From: a virus | Virus record (IMG/VR): IMGVR_UViG_3300031841_000961 | Location: 1 to 29,946 of that record | Length of the DNA stretch: 29,946 nt | Strand: one strand, 5' to 3' | Notes under the pieces: generated by a model | The model's input: only the letters and a program-made list of their open reading frames with translations | Told to the model about the DNA's origin: nothing | Databases searched by the model: none | Translations under genes and position numbers: made by a program | Part shown: one piece after another, positions 1 to 6,443 of the stretch | Position numbering within the stretch: position 1 is the first letter of the stretch | How the letters are laid out: each line of letters begins with the position of its first letter

Positions 1-98
1 GGCTTTGCAAACCGTGTGTTAGGTTGAGTGATGTGTGGGTATCTAGCGATCCCTCGTGTATGTATCTGTGGTTGTTTTGTTCTAGCTTTTATACTCAT
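1..98 (-). CDS. Probable ssDNA-binding protein, N-terminus (partial)
   Basis: An open frame starts with ATG at 98 and runs off the window edge, giving about 32 residues that begin MSIKART and include RGIARYPHITQPNTRF. A short segment of the form 'RGxAxYPxLxxPDTKF' near the N-terminus is, as I recall, typical of gp2.5-like single-stranded DNA-binding proteins of marine T7-like phages. In T7 the ssDNA-binding gene also lies downstream of the RNA polymerase gene, which fits. It starts 18 bases after the polymerase stop. Only the N-terminus is visible, so the family call is an inference. Confidence 0.55.
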   Translation of the reverse strand, partial: MSIKARTKQPQIHTRGIARYPHITQPNTRFAK

Positions 99-116
99 TA
101 TTTATCTATCAGTGTG

Positions 117-2459
117 TTAAGAAAGTAGATACTTGCTACGCAATACTGCGGAAACATCTAAGTCTCCAAGTTCCGGCACGGTTGGCAGTTCTACTTTCGG
201 GTTCATGTTGATTTGCTCCATTCGGAACTCGGTCAGGAGATCAACATTAAATGTTTTTGTGTAAGCTCTTCGGACAATTCCGTGTATTTGTTTTGCGTTA
301 CAAGCGTGTGTCACAAAGCAGTCATGTATGGTTGCTAAGTCAAAGTCAACTTGATTCGCTACTTGATGTACAATACATGCGTCCAGACTGTGGATAAAGT
401 TAGCAGTCACTGCGTTGCCTTGTCCCTTCGGATCAATCTTATCAGCTAATTCAGTTGCTTGAATAGTAACACTTAGGTTTTGAAACACACTCTCTACATC
501 TATCTTTTTATATTTACGGTAGCTTTGTATTACTTTAAATCCAGTCGGTGTTGTCCATGTAATAGCTGAGTCATAACCTAAAGCTCGTACACTCTCTCTT
601 AAAAAGTTCATTACTTTATTAACAGGACGACATACTTTGTTAGCTAATCGGTTAACTATCCTACTGATCCAGATAACAGCAGCTAACATCTCACCTGTAC
701 TAGTCCACGGATGATTAATTCCTATACTCTTAAATAAATCCTGTACTAAATTATAGTGGGTAGCACCGTACGGTCTGTTCATCACTGCTAACTTAGCAAG
801 CTTCCTACTAAACCCATACTTCATCCAGCTTTGTGCTAGTGTACCACCGTCTTTCTTCAGCTCATCGTACACCATATCACTGAACTCAGTGTACATATCA
901 TTAGCCTTGTCTTCTTCCACCAGGTTGCACATGCGTCCAGTATTTTTATCTCTCAACAACAGACTTAATATCTGCATACCATTGTTACTACAATCTTGAC
1001 GGACAGGTAAGCGTGATACATATCCGTACCCCTCCTCTGTAAATTGTTTGTACTCTAAACAAAACCGCAGGAAACAGAACGGATCGGATGCTTCAGTCCA
1101 CCAATCAGTACCGTGTGGATCATTCGCAGCTTCAAGTATAAAGTCTTTGCGTTTCTCTACCCACTCCAGTCTTTCCTCTCGTGTCCCCTTCACTCCCCAC
1201 ATGTTCGCACCGTGTACAAGTACCGCTTCCATGTCCTCTTCATCTACCACTTGCTGACCGTTGTGAAAGTCTAACAAACTCTTAGCTAAGTCAGTACCCT
1301 GTGGATGTAAGTAGTAAGGTAAAGCGTAAACCCTGCCCCTGTAATCACAACGATACGGAAAGTACATCTTGTCCCAGCTTTTATATATCTTAGCTAGGTG
1401 TAGAATCCTACATGTCTGATACCTCTTACTATTATTAGCATCGTTTGCTTGTTTAATATCTTTCTGTTTTAATTTCCAAGCTCGTAGCTCGTGCGGACAG
1501 TCACCGGTGTATCTAGGTTGTTCAGGTATCGTACCAAAGTTAGGAATGTTCCCAACAACTCGCTCGTTCTCCCAACACTTCAACACGATGTCTAACATGT
1601 CTGTATTGATCTGCCACTCGACCTGTTGTAACTTATTACAAGCACACATAGCGTGGTGATAACTCTTTTCGTAGTCTTCAAACCATTCGACAGGTTTACC
1701 AGTGAAGAACTTTTGTGGAGGCATGTGCTTGACACTGTACCCACCACCTATCAAACCGTACCAGTCAACAGGACGGTCAGGTAATGCCATCTTAAATACA
1801 CGAGTCGTCTCCTTCCATGAATCAAAGCGTTGTACCCAATCTTTAAACTGCTCGGTTGGTACGACTATGCGTTCCGGTTTGTGTCCCTTCTGTCCACCTG
1901 TGTTAAATCCAATCTCAAACAACCCAGTCTCTATCCTTATCTCTTCCAGTAACCACGCACCTAATGCAGTCTTACATTTACTATCCCACAGTGTAAACCG
2001 TTCCTCCTCATAGTGATAAAACTGTTTCAACTTCATAGCTTTCGACCGATCATCCAGTGCTAACAGGTCAAGCTTGTTCGGATGCATAGTCTCTAACGCT
2101 TTGTCCCACCGTGCTTGGTTCTCAAATGCTTTACCTATCTTGTAAGCCATCCTACCAACAGGTAAGTTATACTGGAGGTTATCAAGGAATGTTTGTATGG
2201 CTAACACGCTTACCTGATACGGGCACATGTCTAATATGAAGGTAAGAAACAACGGTGTTGTGTGTTCAGTGTTGCCTCCAAAGGTGTACATGAAATCCTC
2301 TACCCTCTTACCCAATCTAGGTGACATTACTCTAAGCATTCTCTTCGCAGATTCCGTCTTACTAGACTCACCCTCTGCTCGTAGCTTGGCTTGTCGGTTA
2401 CGGTACTGTGTCCGTCCCCACTCACGCATCCGCCAAACATGTCCTCGTGTATCACTCAT
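117..2459 (-). CDS. T7-like single-subunit DNA-directed RNA polymerase
   Basis: This 780-residue protein is the phage RNA polymerase that transcribes middle and late genes. T7 RNAP has 883 residues; the shortfall is mainly N-terminal. Visible core motifs: the DYRGRVYALPYYLHPQG segment (T7 DWRGRVYAVSMFNPQG); catalytic Asp489 in RQDCSNNGMQ (T7 D537); Lys556 and Tyr564 in KLAVMNRPYGAT (T7 K631 and Y639, same 8-residue spacing); and Asp713 in IHDCFVTH (T7 D812 in HDSFGT). All catalytic residues are present. The segment matching the T7 promoter-specificity loop (after TPTGFKVIQSYRKY) is very different, so promoter preference should differ from T7. The ATG overlaps the stop of the preceding small gene as ATGA, making it the last gene of the early operon. 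Confidence 0.97.
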   Translation of the reverse strand: MSDTRGHVWRMREWGRTQYRNRQAKLRAEGESSKTESAKRMLRVMSPRLGKRVEDFMYTFGGNTEHTTPLFLTFILDMCPYQVSVLAIQTFLDNLQYNLPVGRMAYKIGKAFENQARWDKALETMHPNKLDLLALDDRSKAMKLKQFYHYEEERFTLWDSKCKTALGAWLLEEIRIETGLFEIGFNTGGQKGHKPERIVVPTEQFKDWVQRFDSWKETTRVFKMALPDRPVDWYGLIGGGYSVKHMPPQKFFTGKPVEWFEDYEKSYHHAMCACNKLQQVEWQINTDMLDIVLKCWENERVVGNIPNFGTIPEQPRYTGDCPHELRAWKLKQKDIKQANDANNSKRYQTCRILHLAKIYKSWDKMYFPYRCDYRGRVYALPYYLHPQGTDLAKSLLDFHNGQQVVDEEDMEAVLVHGANMWGVKGTREERLEWVEKRKDFILEAANDPHGTDWWTEASDPFCFLRFCLEYKQFTEEGYGYVSRLPVRQDCSNNGMQILSLLLRDKNTGRMCNLVEEDKANDMYTEFSDMVYDELKKDGGTLAQSWMKYGFSRKLAKLAVMNRPYGATHYNLVQDLFKSIGINHPWTSTGEMLAAVIWISRIVNRLANKVCRPVNKVMNFLRESVRALGYDSAITWTTPTGFKVIQSYRKYKKIDVESVFQNLSVTIQATELADKIDPKGQGNAVTANFIHSLDACIVHQVANQVDFDLATIHDCFVTHACNAKQIHGIVRRAYTKTFNVDLLTEFRMEQINMNPKVELPTVPELGDLDVSAVLRSKYLLS

Positions 2460-2695
2460 GTATTGTACAGGTTATTAAACCAATCCTTTGTCATTATTCT
2501 TTGCTTGTTCGTGCGATAAGCTATTAACTTACCGTCCTCGTCACGGACATACTCACCGTTCTTATCCCGCTTGAATCCAGTGATCTCTGTGTTACTCCAG
2601 AAGTGACGACATCCCTCATGCAATGCCTTCTGATCGATCTTAGTATCCCACGGAATATCAGTTAGTTCTGTCTCGTAATACTCTTTGTAGTTCAT
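2456..2695 (-). CDS. Hypothetical early protein, 79 aa
   Basis: A charged 79-residue protein with no family I recognise. The middle contains a KRDKNGEYVRDEDGKLIAYR segment that reads like a beta hairpin, followed by a basic, aromatic tail ending FNNLYNT. Its stop overlaps the RNA polymerase start codon (ATGA), so the two are translationally coupled and this gene belongs to the early operon. A GAGAG just before the ATG is a possible weak ribosome site. Existence is well supported by the overlap; function is unknown. Confidence 0.8.
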   Translation of the reverse strand: MNYKEYYETELTDIPWDTKIDQKALHEGCRHFWSNTEITGFKRDKNGEYVRDEDGKLIAYRTNKQRIMTKDWFNNLYNT

Positions 2696-2733
2696 CTCTC
2701 AGTATGTCAGCTTCAGCTTCCCAGAAGATACCT

Positions 2734-2907
2734 TTATTCTTCTCTTGGGTCATCGATGTTGTAGTAGAACAGGTACTCTTCAACTTCTTCCTCGGTTTTA
2801 AGTACGCTAATGTTCTCCAGATGATACTCTCTTTCTCGTCTTTCTTTTTCTGCTTCATAATAATGATCTTCGTAAGGTTCGGTTAACCATGTGTCGTAGC
2901 TACTCAT
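2734..2907 (-). CDS. Hypothetical acidic early protein, 57 aa
   Basis: A 57-residue protein beginning MSSYDTWLTEPYEDHYYEAE and ending NIDDPREE, very rich in Glu, Tyr and Arg, predicted helical in the middle (EKERREREYHLENI). Its ATG overlaps the end of the previous gene by 8 bases (ATGAGTAG), typical of this operon. A longer open frame on the same strand (2658-2858, starting MKQKKKDEK) covers the same DNA, but it lacks this coupling and looks like a shadow. Function unknown; possibly a small inhibitor-type early protein, which is only an inference from size, charge and place. Confidence 0.75.
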   Translation of the reverse strand: MSSYDTWLTEPYEDHYYEAEKERREREYHLENISVLKTEEEVEEYLFYYNIDDPREE

Positions 2908-3058
2908 CTTCTAATTTTTCAAGGTGTTCTTTGTATAGTTGAAGGGACAGGTAAAGGTCAAGCCATCTTCCGTCCAACTCTCGGTTCATGTCATTATTAA
3001 ACATGTGGAACATAAGTTCCTCGGTCATGTCTATTGGGTCAAGTAATATCTCTTTCAT
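2900..3058 (-). CDS. Hypothetical early protein, 52 aa
   Basis: A 52-residue acidic, helical protein starting MKEILLDPIDMTEEL and ending EHLEKLEDE. The start codon overlaps the stop of the upstream 25-residue membrane microprotein (ATGA), and its own end overlaps the next gene's start by 8 bases. One GGACAGGTA repeat copy (2945-2953, plus strand) lies inside it and is read as Tyr-Leu-Ser. No family recognised; existence is supported by the tight coupling on both sides. Confidence 0.75.
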   Translation of the reverse strand: MKEILLDPIDMTEELMFHMFNNDMNRELDGRWLDLYLSLQLYKEHLEKLEDE

Positions 3059-3132
3059 AGTTCGTCATACATCCAAGCTAAGATTAAAAGCCCAACAATT
3101 ATAAAGCATCCAAATCCAAGCGTTGTTATCAT
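3055..3132 (-). CDS. Single-pass membrane microprotein, 25 aa
   Basis: A 25-residue peptide, MITTLGFGCFIIVGLLILAW followed by MYDEL. It is almost entirely one transmembrane helix with a short acidic tail. It has one of the best ribosome sites in the early region, AAGGAG five bases before the ATG, and its stop overlaps the next start codon as ATGA. Those two features, not length, argue that it is translated. A membrane role such as altering host envelope or superinfection behaviour would be speculation. Confidence 0.72.
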   Translation of the reverse strand: MITTLGFGCFIIVGLLILAWMYDEL

Positions 3133-3137
3133 ATATT

Positions 3138-3143
3138 CTCCTT
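3138..3143 (-). promoter_or_regulatory. Strong ribosome binding site of the 25-aa membrane microprotein
   Basis: The minus strand reads AAGGAG, five bases before the ATG at 3132. It is notable because many neighbouring early genes have weak or no Shine-Dalgarno sequence, and it supports a gene that length cut-offs would miss. Confidence 0.7.
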
Positions 3144-3149
3144 CGGTTA

Positions 3150-3500
3150 TCATGCTTGTTGGTAAGTGTTCCAAGATTCCTGTAAAGATTCATCCTCGTC
3201 CCATACTTTCTTACCTTGTGCGATGATCTCTTCAATAATAAATGGGTGTGTGTGCTTACCTAAAACTTCGTACTCTTCCCTAGTAATCTCGGTTACATTA
3301 TCAACGGAAACAATACGATCATTCGACCAAGCTTCTCCGTTGTCCTCGTCAATCCAATCAATACTGAATTGCCAAGATAAGAAATAGTTCTTCCAGTTAT
3401 CACCCCAGTTCTCTTTCGGTTGAGTTGAACGGACAGGTATAAGATCCGTATATTCATTGAATCCGTCTTGTGTGTGGTCGGTTATTAAGTAGTAGTTCAT
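3150..3500 (-). CDS. Hypothetical early protein, 116 aa
   Basis: An acidic, tryptophan-rich protein of unknown family. I prefer the start MNYYLITDHTQ at 3500; a start four residues earlier (MNNTMNYY, 3512) is also open. Neither has a clear Shine-Dalgarno sequence; both follow a leader with ACT repeats (3520-3536). The centre (KNYFLSWQFSIDWIDEDNGE) looks like beta strands. One GGACAGGTA copy (3431-3439) lies inside it, read as Ile-Pro-Val-Arg. It sits between other small early genes on the same strand. Confidence 0.8.
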   Translation of the reverse strand: MNYYLITDHTQDGFNEYTDLIPVRSTQPKENWGDNWKNYFLSWQFSIDWIDEDNGEAWSNDRIVSVDNVTEITREEYEVLGKHTHPFIIEEIIAQGKKVWDEDESLQESWNTYQQA

Positions 3501-3540
3501 AGTATTATTCATTATTCATTAGTAGTAGTAGTAGTTCTAT

Positions 3541-3726
3541 TTAGTAGTCGGTTGATTTAATTACTTTGCAGATGTTGCAGGAGTAACAATTATCATTAAT
3601 GATTTGATTGTCATACGCTTCCTGTGCTTCTGCTAGTGTTTCGTAATTGATGTAACGATCTTGTAGGTTACCTTTTATATCTCTAAAGATATAAGCTAGG
3701 ATGTAAGTTTCTGTAGTAGTATTCAT
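3541..3726 (-). CDS. Hypothetical early protein, 61 aa, with C-terminal CysXXCysXXCys
   Basis: A 61-residue protein beginning MNTTTETYILAYIF and ending with a CYSCNIC cluster before KVIKSTDY. The body (DRYINYETLAEAQEAYDNQI) looks like one strand-helix unit. Three cysteines in seven residues could bind a metal or form disulfides, but there is no complete zinc ligand set within this chain. The start codon overlaps the stop of the upstream gene (TAATG). Family not recognised. Confidence 0.78.
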   Translation of the reverse strand: MNTTTETYILAYIFRDIKGNLQDRYINYETLAEAQEAYDNQIINDNCYSCNICKVIKSTDY

Positions 3727-3932
3727 TATTTTATTGGGTTGTTAGTTGTTTGTCTTATCATTCCTTCAATCGTACTCGGTTGCCTAGATAACAACTCGTC
3801 TTGTAGTTCAATCAATCGGTCACGGACAGTTACATTATCAGTTAATTTTTCAGCAACGGACAGGTAATGATCGATCAAAGTCTGGATAGATATATCGTCA
3901 AGCGTGGAAAGATCAGATGGATTAGTTGTCAT
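3726..3932 (-). CDS. Hypothetical early helical protein, 68 aa
   Basis: A 68-residue, mostly helical protein, MTTNPSDLSTLDD onward, with an amphipathic stretch DRLIELQDELLSRQ. A TTG-initiated version four residues longer (from 3944) is open, but the ATG at 3932 overlaps the upstream stop by 11 bases and is the simpler choice. A GGACAGGTA copy (3858-3866) is read here as Tyr-Leu-Ser. It ends with a TAATG overlap onto the next gene. Function unknown. Confidence 0.75.
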   Translation of the reverse strand: MTTNPSDLSTLDDISIQTLIDHYLSVAEKLTDNVTVRDRLIELQDELLSRQPSTIEGMIRQTTNNPIK

Positions 3933-4146
3933 CTTCGGTTTCAAGAATATCCTTTCTCATGTTCTCAACAGTATAGTCACCATTGGCTAAGTCCATAAAG
4001 GTTTCAACAATTCCAGAGTAAGACCAGTCAGGATCACCTAACCACTCTATGATTTGTTCTTTTGTAAAGCGGGTAGGTAAGTCTTCAGTAGGTTCACCAT
4101 TGTTAGCGTTGTCTAAATCAGGGTTAATATCTTTTAGTAGGTTCAT
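3922..4146 (-). CDS. Hypothetical acidic early protein, 74 aa
   Basis: A very acidic 74-residue protein, MNLLKDINPDLDNANNGEPT onward, with a central RFTKEQIIEWLGDPDWSYSG segment and an acidic end (LETEDDN). Small, strongly acidic early proteins are common in T7-like phages, and some mimic DNA to block host enzymes; that role is only a possibility here. The stop overlaps the next gene's ATG by 11 bases. No clear Shine-Dalgarno sequence. Confidence 0.78.
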   Translation of the reverse strand: MNLLKDINPDLDNANNGEPTEDLPTRFTKEQIIEWLGDPDWSYSGIVETFMDLANGDYTVENMRKDILETEDDN

Positions 4147-4169
4147 TATTCGGTTTTCTTTCTATTTGT

Positions 4170-4451
4170 TTATTTGTTTTCTATTAAACATTGTGGACAG
4201 GTACTTTGTGCTTCCATTTTAGGAGAAGTCAATCCGCAATCTTTGCAGACAGGTACTTTCTTTAATTCTTTTAACACTTGCTTTGCACATTCTATAAACT
4301 CAGCTTTGCTGGAGCATGTACCATTGAAAGTCGGATAGTCACGGCACTTCCAAACAAGTTGCGGACAGGTACGAAAACGCTCGCTTTCGATGTAGTAAAA
4401 GAAAGCAACTTTGTTTCCGTTGTGGTCGGTTAAGTATTCGGTAACGCTCAC
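4170..4451 (-). CDS. Early zinc-ribbon protein, 93 aa
   Basis: The C-terminus has a Cys-X2-Cys-X13-Cys-X2-Cys pattern (CKDCG ... CPQC), a typical zinc ribbon. The N-terminal half contains an aromatic, strand-like segment (KVAFFYYIESERF) and further cysteines. Zinc ribbons of this type often bind nucleic acid or act as protein contacts; no specific function can be assigned. The start is GTG, supported by GGAGG ten bases upstream. The 4195-4203, 4248-4255 and 4363-4371 copies of the GACAGGTA motif all fall inside this gene, in two reading frames. Confidence 0.8.
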   Translation of the reverse strand: MSVTEYLTDHNGNKVAFFYYIESERFRTCPQLVWKCRDYPTFNGTCSSKAEFIECAKQVLKELKKVPVCKDCGLTSPKMEAQSTCPQCLIENK

Positions 4452-4453
4452 TC

Positions 4454-4600
4454 TTAAATATCCTCCGTTACATCGCCATCTTCATCATTGGTACGCCATC
4501 GCTTAACGATAACCTCGCCATCGATAGAATCGTCAAAGTAGTAAATATAATTGCCGATGGTAACATAAATAGAGTTGTCGCTAGGTTGTTGTATTTTCAT
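4454..4600 (-). CDS. Hypothetical early protein, 48 aa
   Basis: A 48-residue protein starting MKIQQPSDNSIYVTIGNYIY and ending EDGDVTEDI, probably a small beta structure with an acidic tail. It fills the gap between two neighbouring early genes almost exactly and ends three bases before the next start codon (GTG at 4451). Below usual length limits, but the packing and a protein-like sequence support it. Function unknown. Confidence 0.7.
   Translation of the reverse strand: MKIQQPSDNSIYVTIGNYIYYFDDSIDGEVIVKRWRTNDEDGDVTEDI
4462..4466 (-). promoter_or_regulatory. Ribosome binding site supporting a GTG start
   Basis: The minus strand reads GGAGG, ten bases before the GTG at 4451. It sits within the last codons of the upstream 48-residue gene and decides the start of the zinc-ribbon gene, which has no early ATG in frame. 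Confidence 0.65.
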
Positions 4601-4619
4601 GTCGCTACGCTCCAACGCA

Positions 4620-4808
4620 TTATCTCTCTACGCTCGCAGAATGCTTTTGTTCATATGGTTTTACTGAACCATCTTCTATCAATGAATTTAACTCGCCCAG
4701 TTCTTCTAAGCGGTCTCTCATGTTTGCGTTTTCAAGTGCGTAATTCAAGATGATATCTTTCATTTTAGATATGTGAGATTCAAGTGCTGTTTTCTGTTCT
4801 TTATTCAT
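4620..4808 (-). CDS. Hypothetical helical early protein, 62 aa
   Basis: A 62-residue, probably coiled, helical protein starting MNKEQKTALESHISKMKDII, with DRLEELGELNSLIED in the middle and a polar tail. No family recognised. The ATG directly follows TTACCTGACC, a one-mismatch copy of the repeated motif (GGTCAGGTAA on the plus strand, 4809-4818), with no normal Shine-Dalgarno sequence. This is the one place where the motif sits in a translation start region. Confidence 0.75.
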   Translation of the reverse strand: MNKEQKTALESHISKMKDIILNYALENANMRDRLEELGELNSLIEDGSVKPYEQKHSASVER

Positions 4809-4829
4809 GGTCAGGTAAGGTAATTAAGG

Positions 4830-5138
4830 TTAGTAAGATAAGCCTTTATGCTCTAATATATCTCTCAATCGAATAAGTACTTTACCAAACTCCAAAACAT
4901 CTTTGCTTGTAATGAATTGCTCAAAAGCAAAGTGCCTTAAGGACTGATAACAAAAGCAATCTTCATTTGCACCCATTGGACTAGCTCTAAATTGCCAATC
5001 GTCTGGCACACCTTCATCTGTTTCAAAGGTAAGATAGTCACAGATAGCAAACAGCCATTGCATACAATTGCCCCAAGGGTCACCGCTGTCTGTTAGTTTA
5101 TATTCGTGCTTAAGTGTTTCGTTCATTGGATAGTTCAT
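4830..5138 (-). CDS. Hypothetical early protein, 102 aa
   Basis: A protein of about 102 residues starting MNYPMNETLKHEYKLT. A longer version from a TTG at 5189 is open, but that stretch overlaps the 28-residue membrane gene in another frame, so I choose the ATG at 5138. The sequence is rich in aromatic residues and cysteine (WGNCMQWLFAICDY, CFCYQSLRHFAFEQF), mixed helical. No family recognised. The leader CTTACTATCAAA resembles that of the gene starting at 5556. Confidence 0.78.
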   Translation of the reverse strand: MNYPMNETLKHEYKLTDSGDPWGNCMQWLFAICDYLTFETDEGVPDDWQFRASPMGANEDCFCYQSLRHFAFEQFITSKDVLEFGKVLIRLRDILEHKGLSY

Positions 5139-5155
5139 TTTGATAGTAAGTAAGG

Positions 5156-5242
5156 TTAAGAAGTAAAGTAGATCAAAGCGAATAGCCAAAATGATCCAAA
5201 GATTAAGTTGATGATTAAGAGGTCAAGTAGTTTAGATTTCAT
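5156..5242 (-). CDS. Single-pass membrane microprotein, 28 aa
   Basis: A 28-residue peptide, MKSKLLDLLIINLIFGSFW onward, ending FALIYFTS. Two lysines precede a continuous hydrophobic helix, which suggests an N-inside membrane peptide. Its ATG overlaps the stop of the upstream gene (ATGA), and GGGGAG lies 11 bases upstream. The gap it fills would otherwise be empty in a tightly packed operon. Function unknown. Confidence 0.68.
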   Translation of the reverse strand: MKSKLLDLLIINLIFGSFWLFALIYFTS

Positions 5243-5556
5243 GATGTGAACATCTCCCCGTTTTGTGCTAAGATTTCAGCGTGATATTCTTCAGCTAGGT
5301 TTTGTGCTACTAAGTCTCTGACAAATTTAGTAAATGAATATCCAAACTGCTCCTTGTAATCATTAGAAGCTAACAAGCAAACAGCATAGTAAGCTTTAGG
5401 GGCTTTAGTCATGTCAAAGGAGTTGTTTTTTATCTTTCTTTGAAAGCTCTTTGCAATCGGCACAAGGAAGCGTCCGTAATAAGTGGAAGTGTGTTCAATC
5501 CATATTTGAAGCTCTCTGACTTCATGGCGTACTGATTCGATAGTTTCTTTATTCAT
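5239..5556 (-). CDS. Hypothetical early protein, 105 aa
   Basis: A helical 105-residue protein starting MNKETIESVRHEVRELQIW. The middle (KAPKAYYAVCLLASNDYKEQ) and the end (FVRDLVAQNLAEEYHAEIL) look like amphipathic helices. No family recognised with confidence. It follows the Gp88-like gene by about 30 bases, and its stop overlaps the 28-residue membrane gene (ATGA). The leader AACTATACTATCAA lacks a Shine-Dalgarno sequence. Confidence 0.8.
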   Translation of the reverse strand: MNKETIESVRHEVRELQIWIEHTSTYYGRFLVPIAKSFQRKIKNNSFDMTKAPKAYYAVCLLASNDYKEQFGYSFTKFVRDLVAQNLAEEYHAEILAQNGEMFTS

Positions 5557-5586
5557 TTGATAGTATAGTTTAATGATTTATTATTT

Positions 5587-6216
5587 TTAGTGTTTAGAGT
5601 AAGATACATTTGCAATTGATTTATCCCAACAAGCCCGACATTCAAGACATTTATTATTTTGTTTACTAGATGGGCAAGTGAAGTCAGATGAAGTCACAAC
5701 GGATGAAGTTTGAACTCCTAACCGCTTCGCAAGTTTGACGGGTGCAGGAAAATCAACCTTATGTGCTGACAATCTGACAATTAAGTTATCAGGCAAAGAG
5801 CCGTATTGATCGATATAATCCTCAACAATCTTGTACTCTCTTGTCGGTAACCAATGTTTAGTTTTAGGTGTAAGTTTGCAAACCTCTACAATCTGCCTGA
5901 GGTGAGAAATATCTTTCAAATCGCCCGAATCATGCCAACGAAAATAATCCTTTGATTGATTAGATATTAACAAAGCCATTGAATTGACCCATCTTACATC
6001 TGCTAAGGATTGATAGCGTTTCTCTAATGCTTGTTGCACATTGCCAAATCTATACATCCCTTTTAATGCATAGCATCCATGACAAACACTGCCTTTTACC
6101 TTCGCAAGTTTGCTACCTACATTACATCTAGATGCTGGTATTGAATAAGCTTTGCCCGGCATTTTAGAAGGATTAGATAAACCGCCCGTGATGGAATTTG
6201 CTTCTTTTATCTTCAT
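5587..6216 (-). CDS. Gp88-like cysteine-rich phage protein
   Basis: This 209-residue protein resembles the phage 'gene product 88' family (known from mycobacteriophages and others; function not established to my knowledge). Features seen: an N-terminal NPSKMPGKAYSIPASRC segment; CHGCYA (Cys45, Cys48) followed by LKGMYRF; the conserved FRWHDSGDL (residues 92-100); and a C-terminal cluster Cys181, Cys190, Cys193, Cys196 (CLECRAC). The Cys pairs and HDSGD resemble the Gp37/Gp68 group of possible iron-sulfur or radical-SAM-like proteins, so a metal or Fe-S cluster is plausible; this is inference. It is the largest early gene before the polymerase. The start overlaps the upstream stop as ATGA. Confidence 0.8.
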   Translation of the reverse strand: MKIKEANSITGGLSNPSKMPGKAYSIPASRCNVGSKLAKVKGSVCHGCYALKGMYRFGNVQQALEKRYQSLADVRWVNSMALLISNQSKDYFRWHDSGDLKDISHLRQIVEVCKLTPKTKHWLPTREYKIVEDYIDQYGSLPDNLIVRLSAHKVDFPAPVKLAKRLGVQTSSVVTSSDFTCPSSKQNNKCLECRACWDKSIANVSYSKH

Positions 6217-6407
6217 GATTTGATTTCGTCCTCGTTTACAATGTCCACAATGTTTACATAATCATTTGATGACTCAAGAACATCTTCAACAAGGGCAGGG
6301 CAATGCATATTCGAAAGAAGCTCGTGAACTTTATCTTGTGGGTCTTCCCCATCATTAAGTACAAAGTAGAGAGTCTTGAAGTCGATTGAGTATAATTTTG
6401 ATTTCAT
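6213..6407 (-). CDS. Hypothetical acidic early protein, 64 aa
   Basis: A 64-residue acidic protein starting MKSKLYSIDFKTLYFVLNDG and ending IVDIVNEDEIKS. Its stop overlaps the Gp88-like gene's ATG, so the two are probably co-translated and may act together. The leader is ACTATTACT with no Shine-Dalgarno sequence. No family recognised. Confidence 0.78.
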   Translation of the reverse strand: MKSKLYSIDFKTLYFVLNDGEDPQDKVHELLSNMHCPALVEDVLESSNDYVNIVDIVNEDEIKS

Positions 6408-6443
6408 AGTAATAGTAGTTTTTGTTTTCTTTGGTTTATTGGT

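Noticed and set aside
2658-2858. Open frame of 66 residues on the minus strand
   Set aside because: It overlaps the better-supported 57-residue gene (2734-2907), which is coupled to its upstream neighbour.
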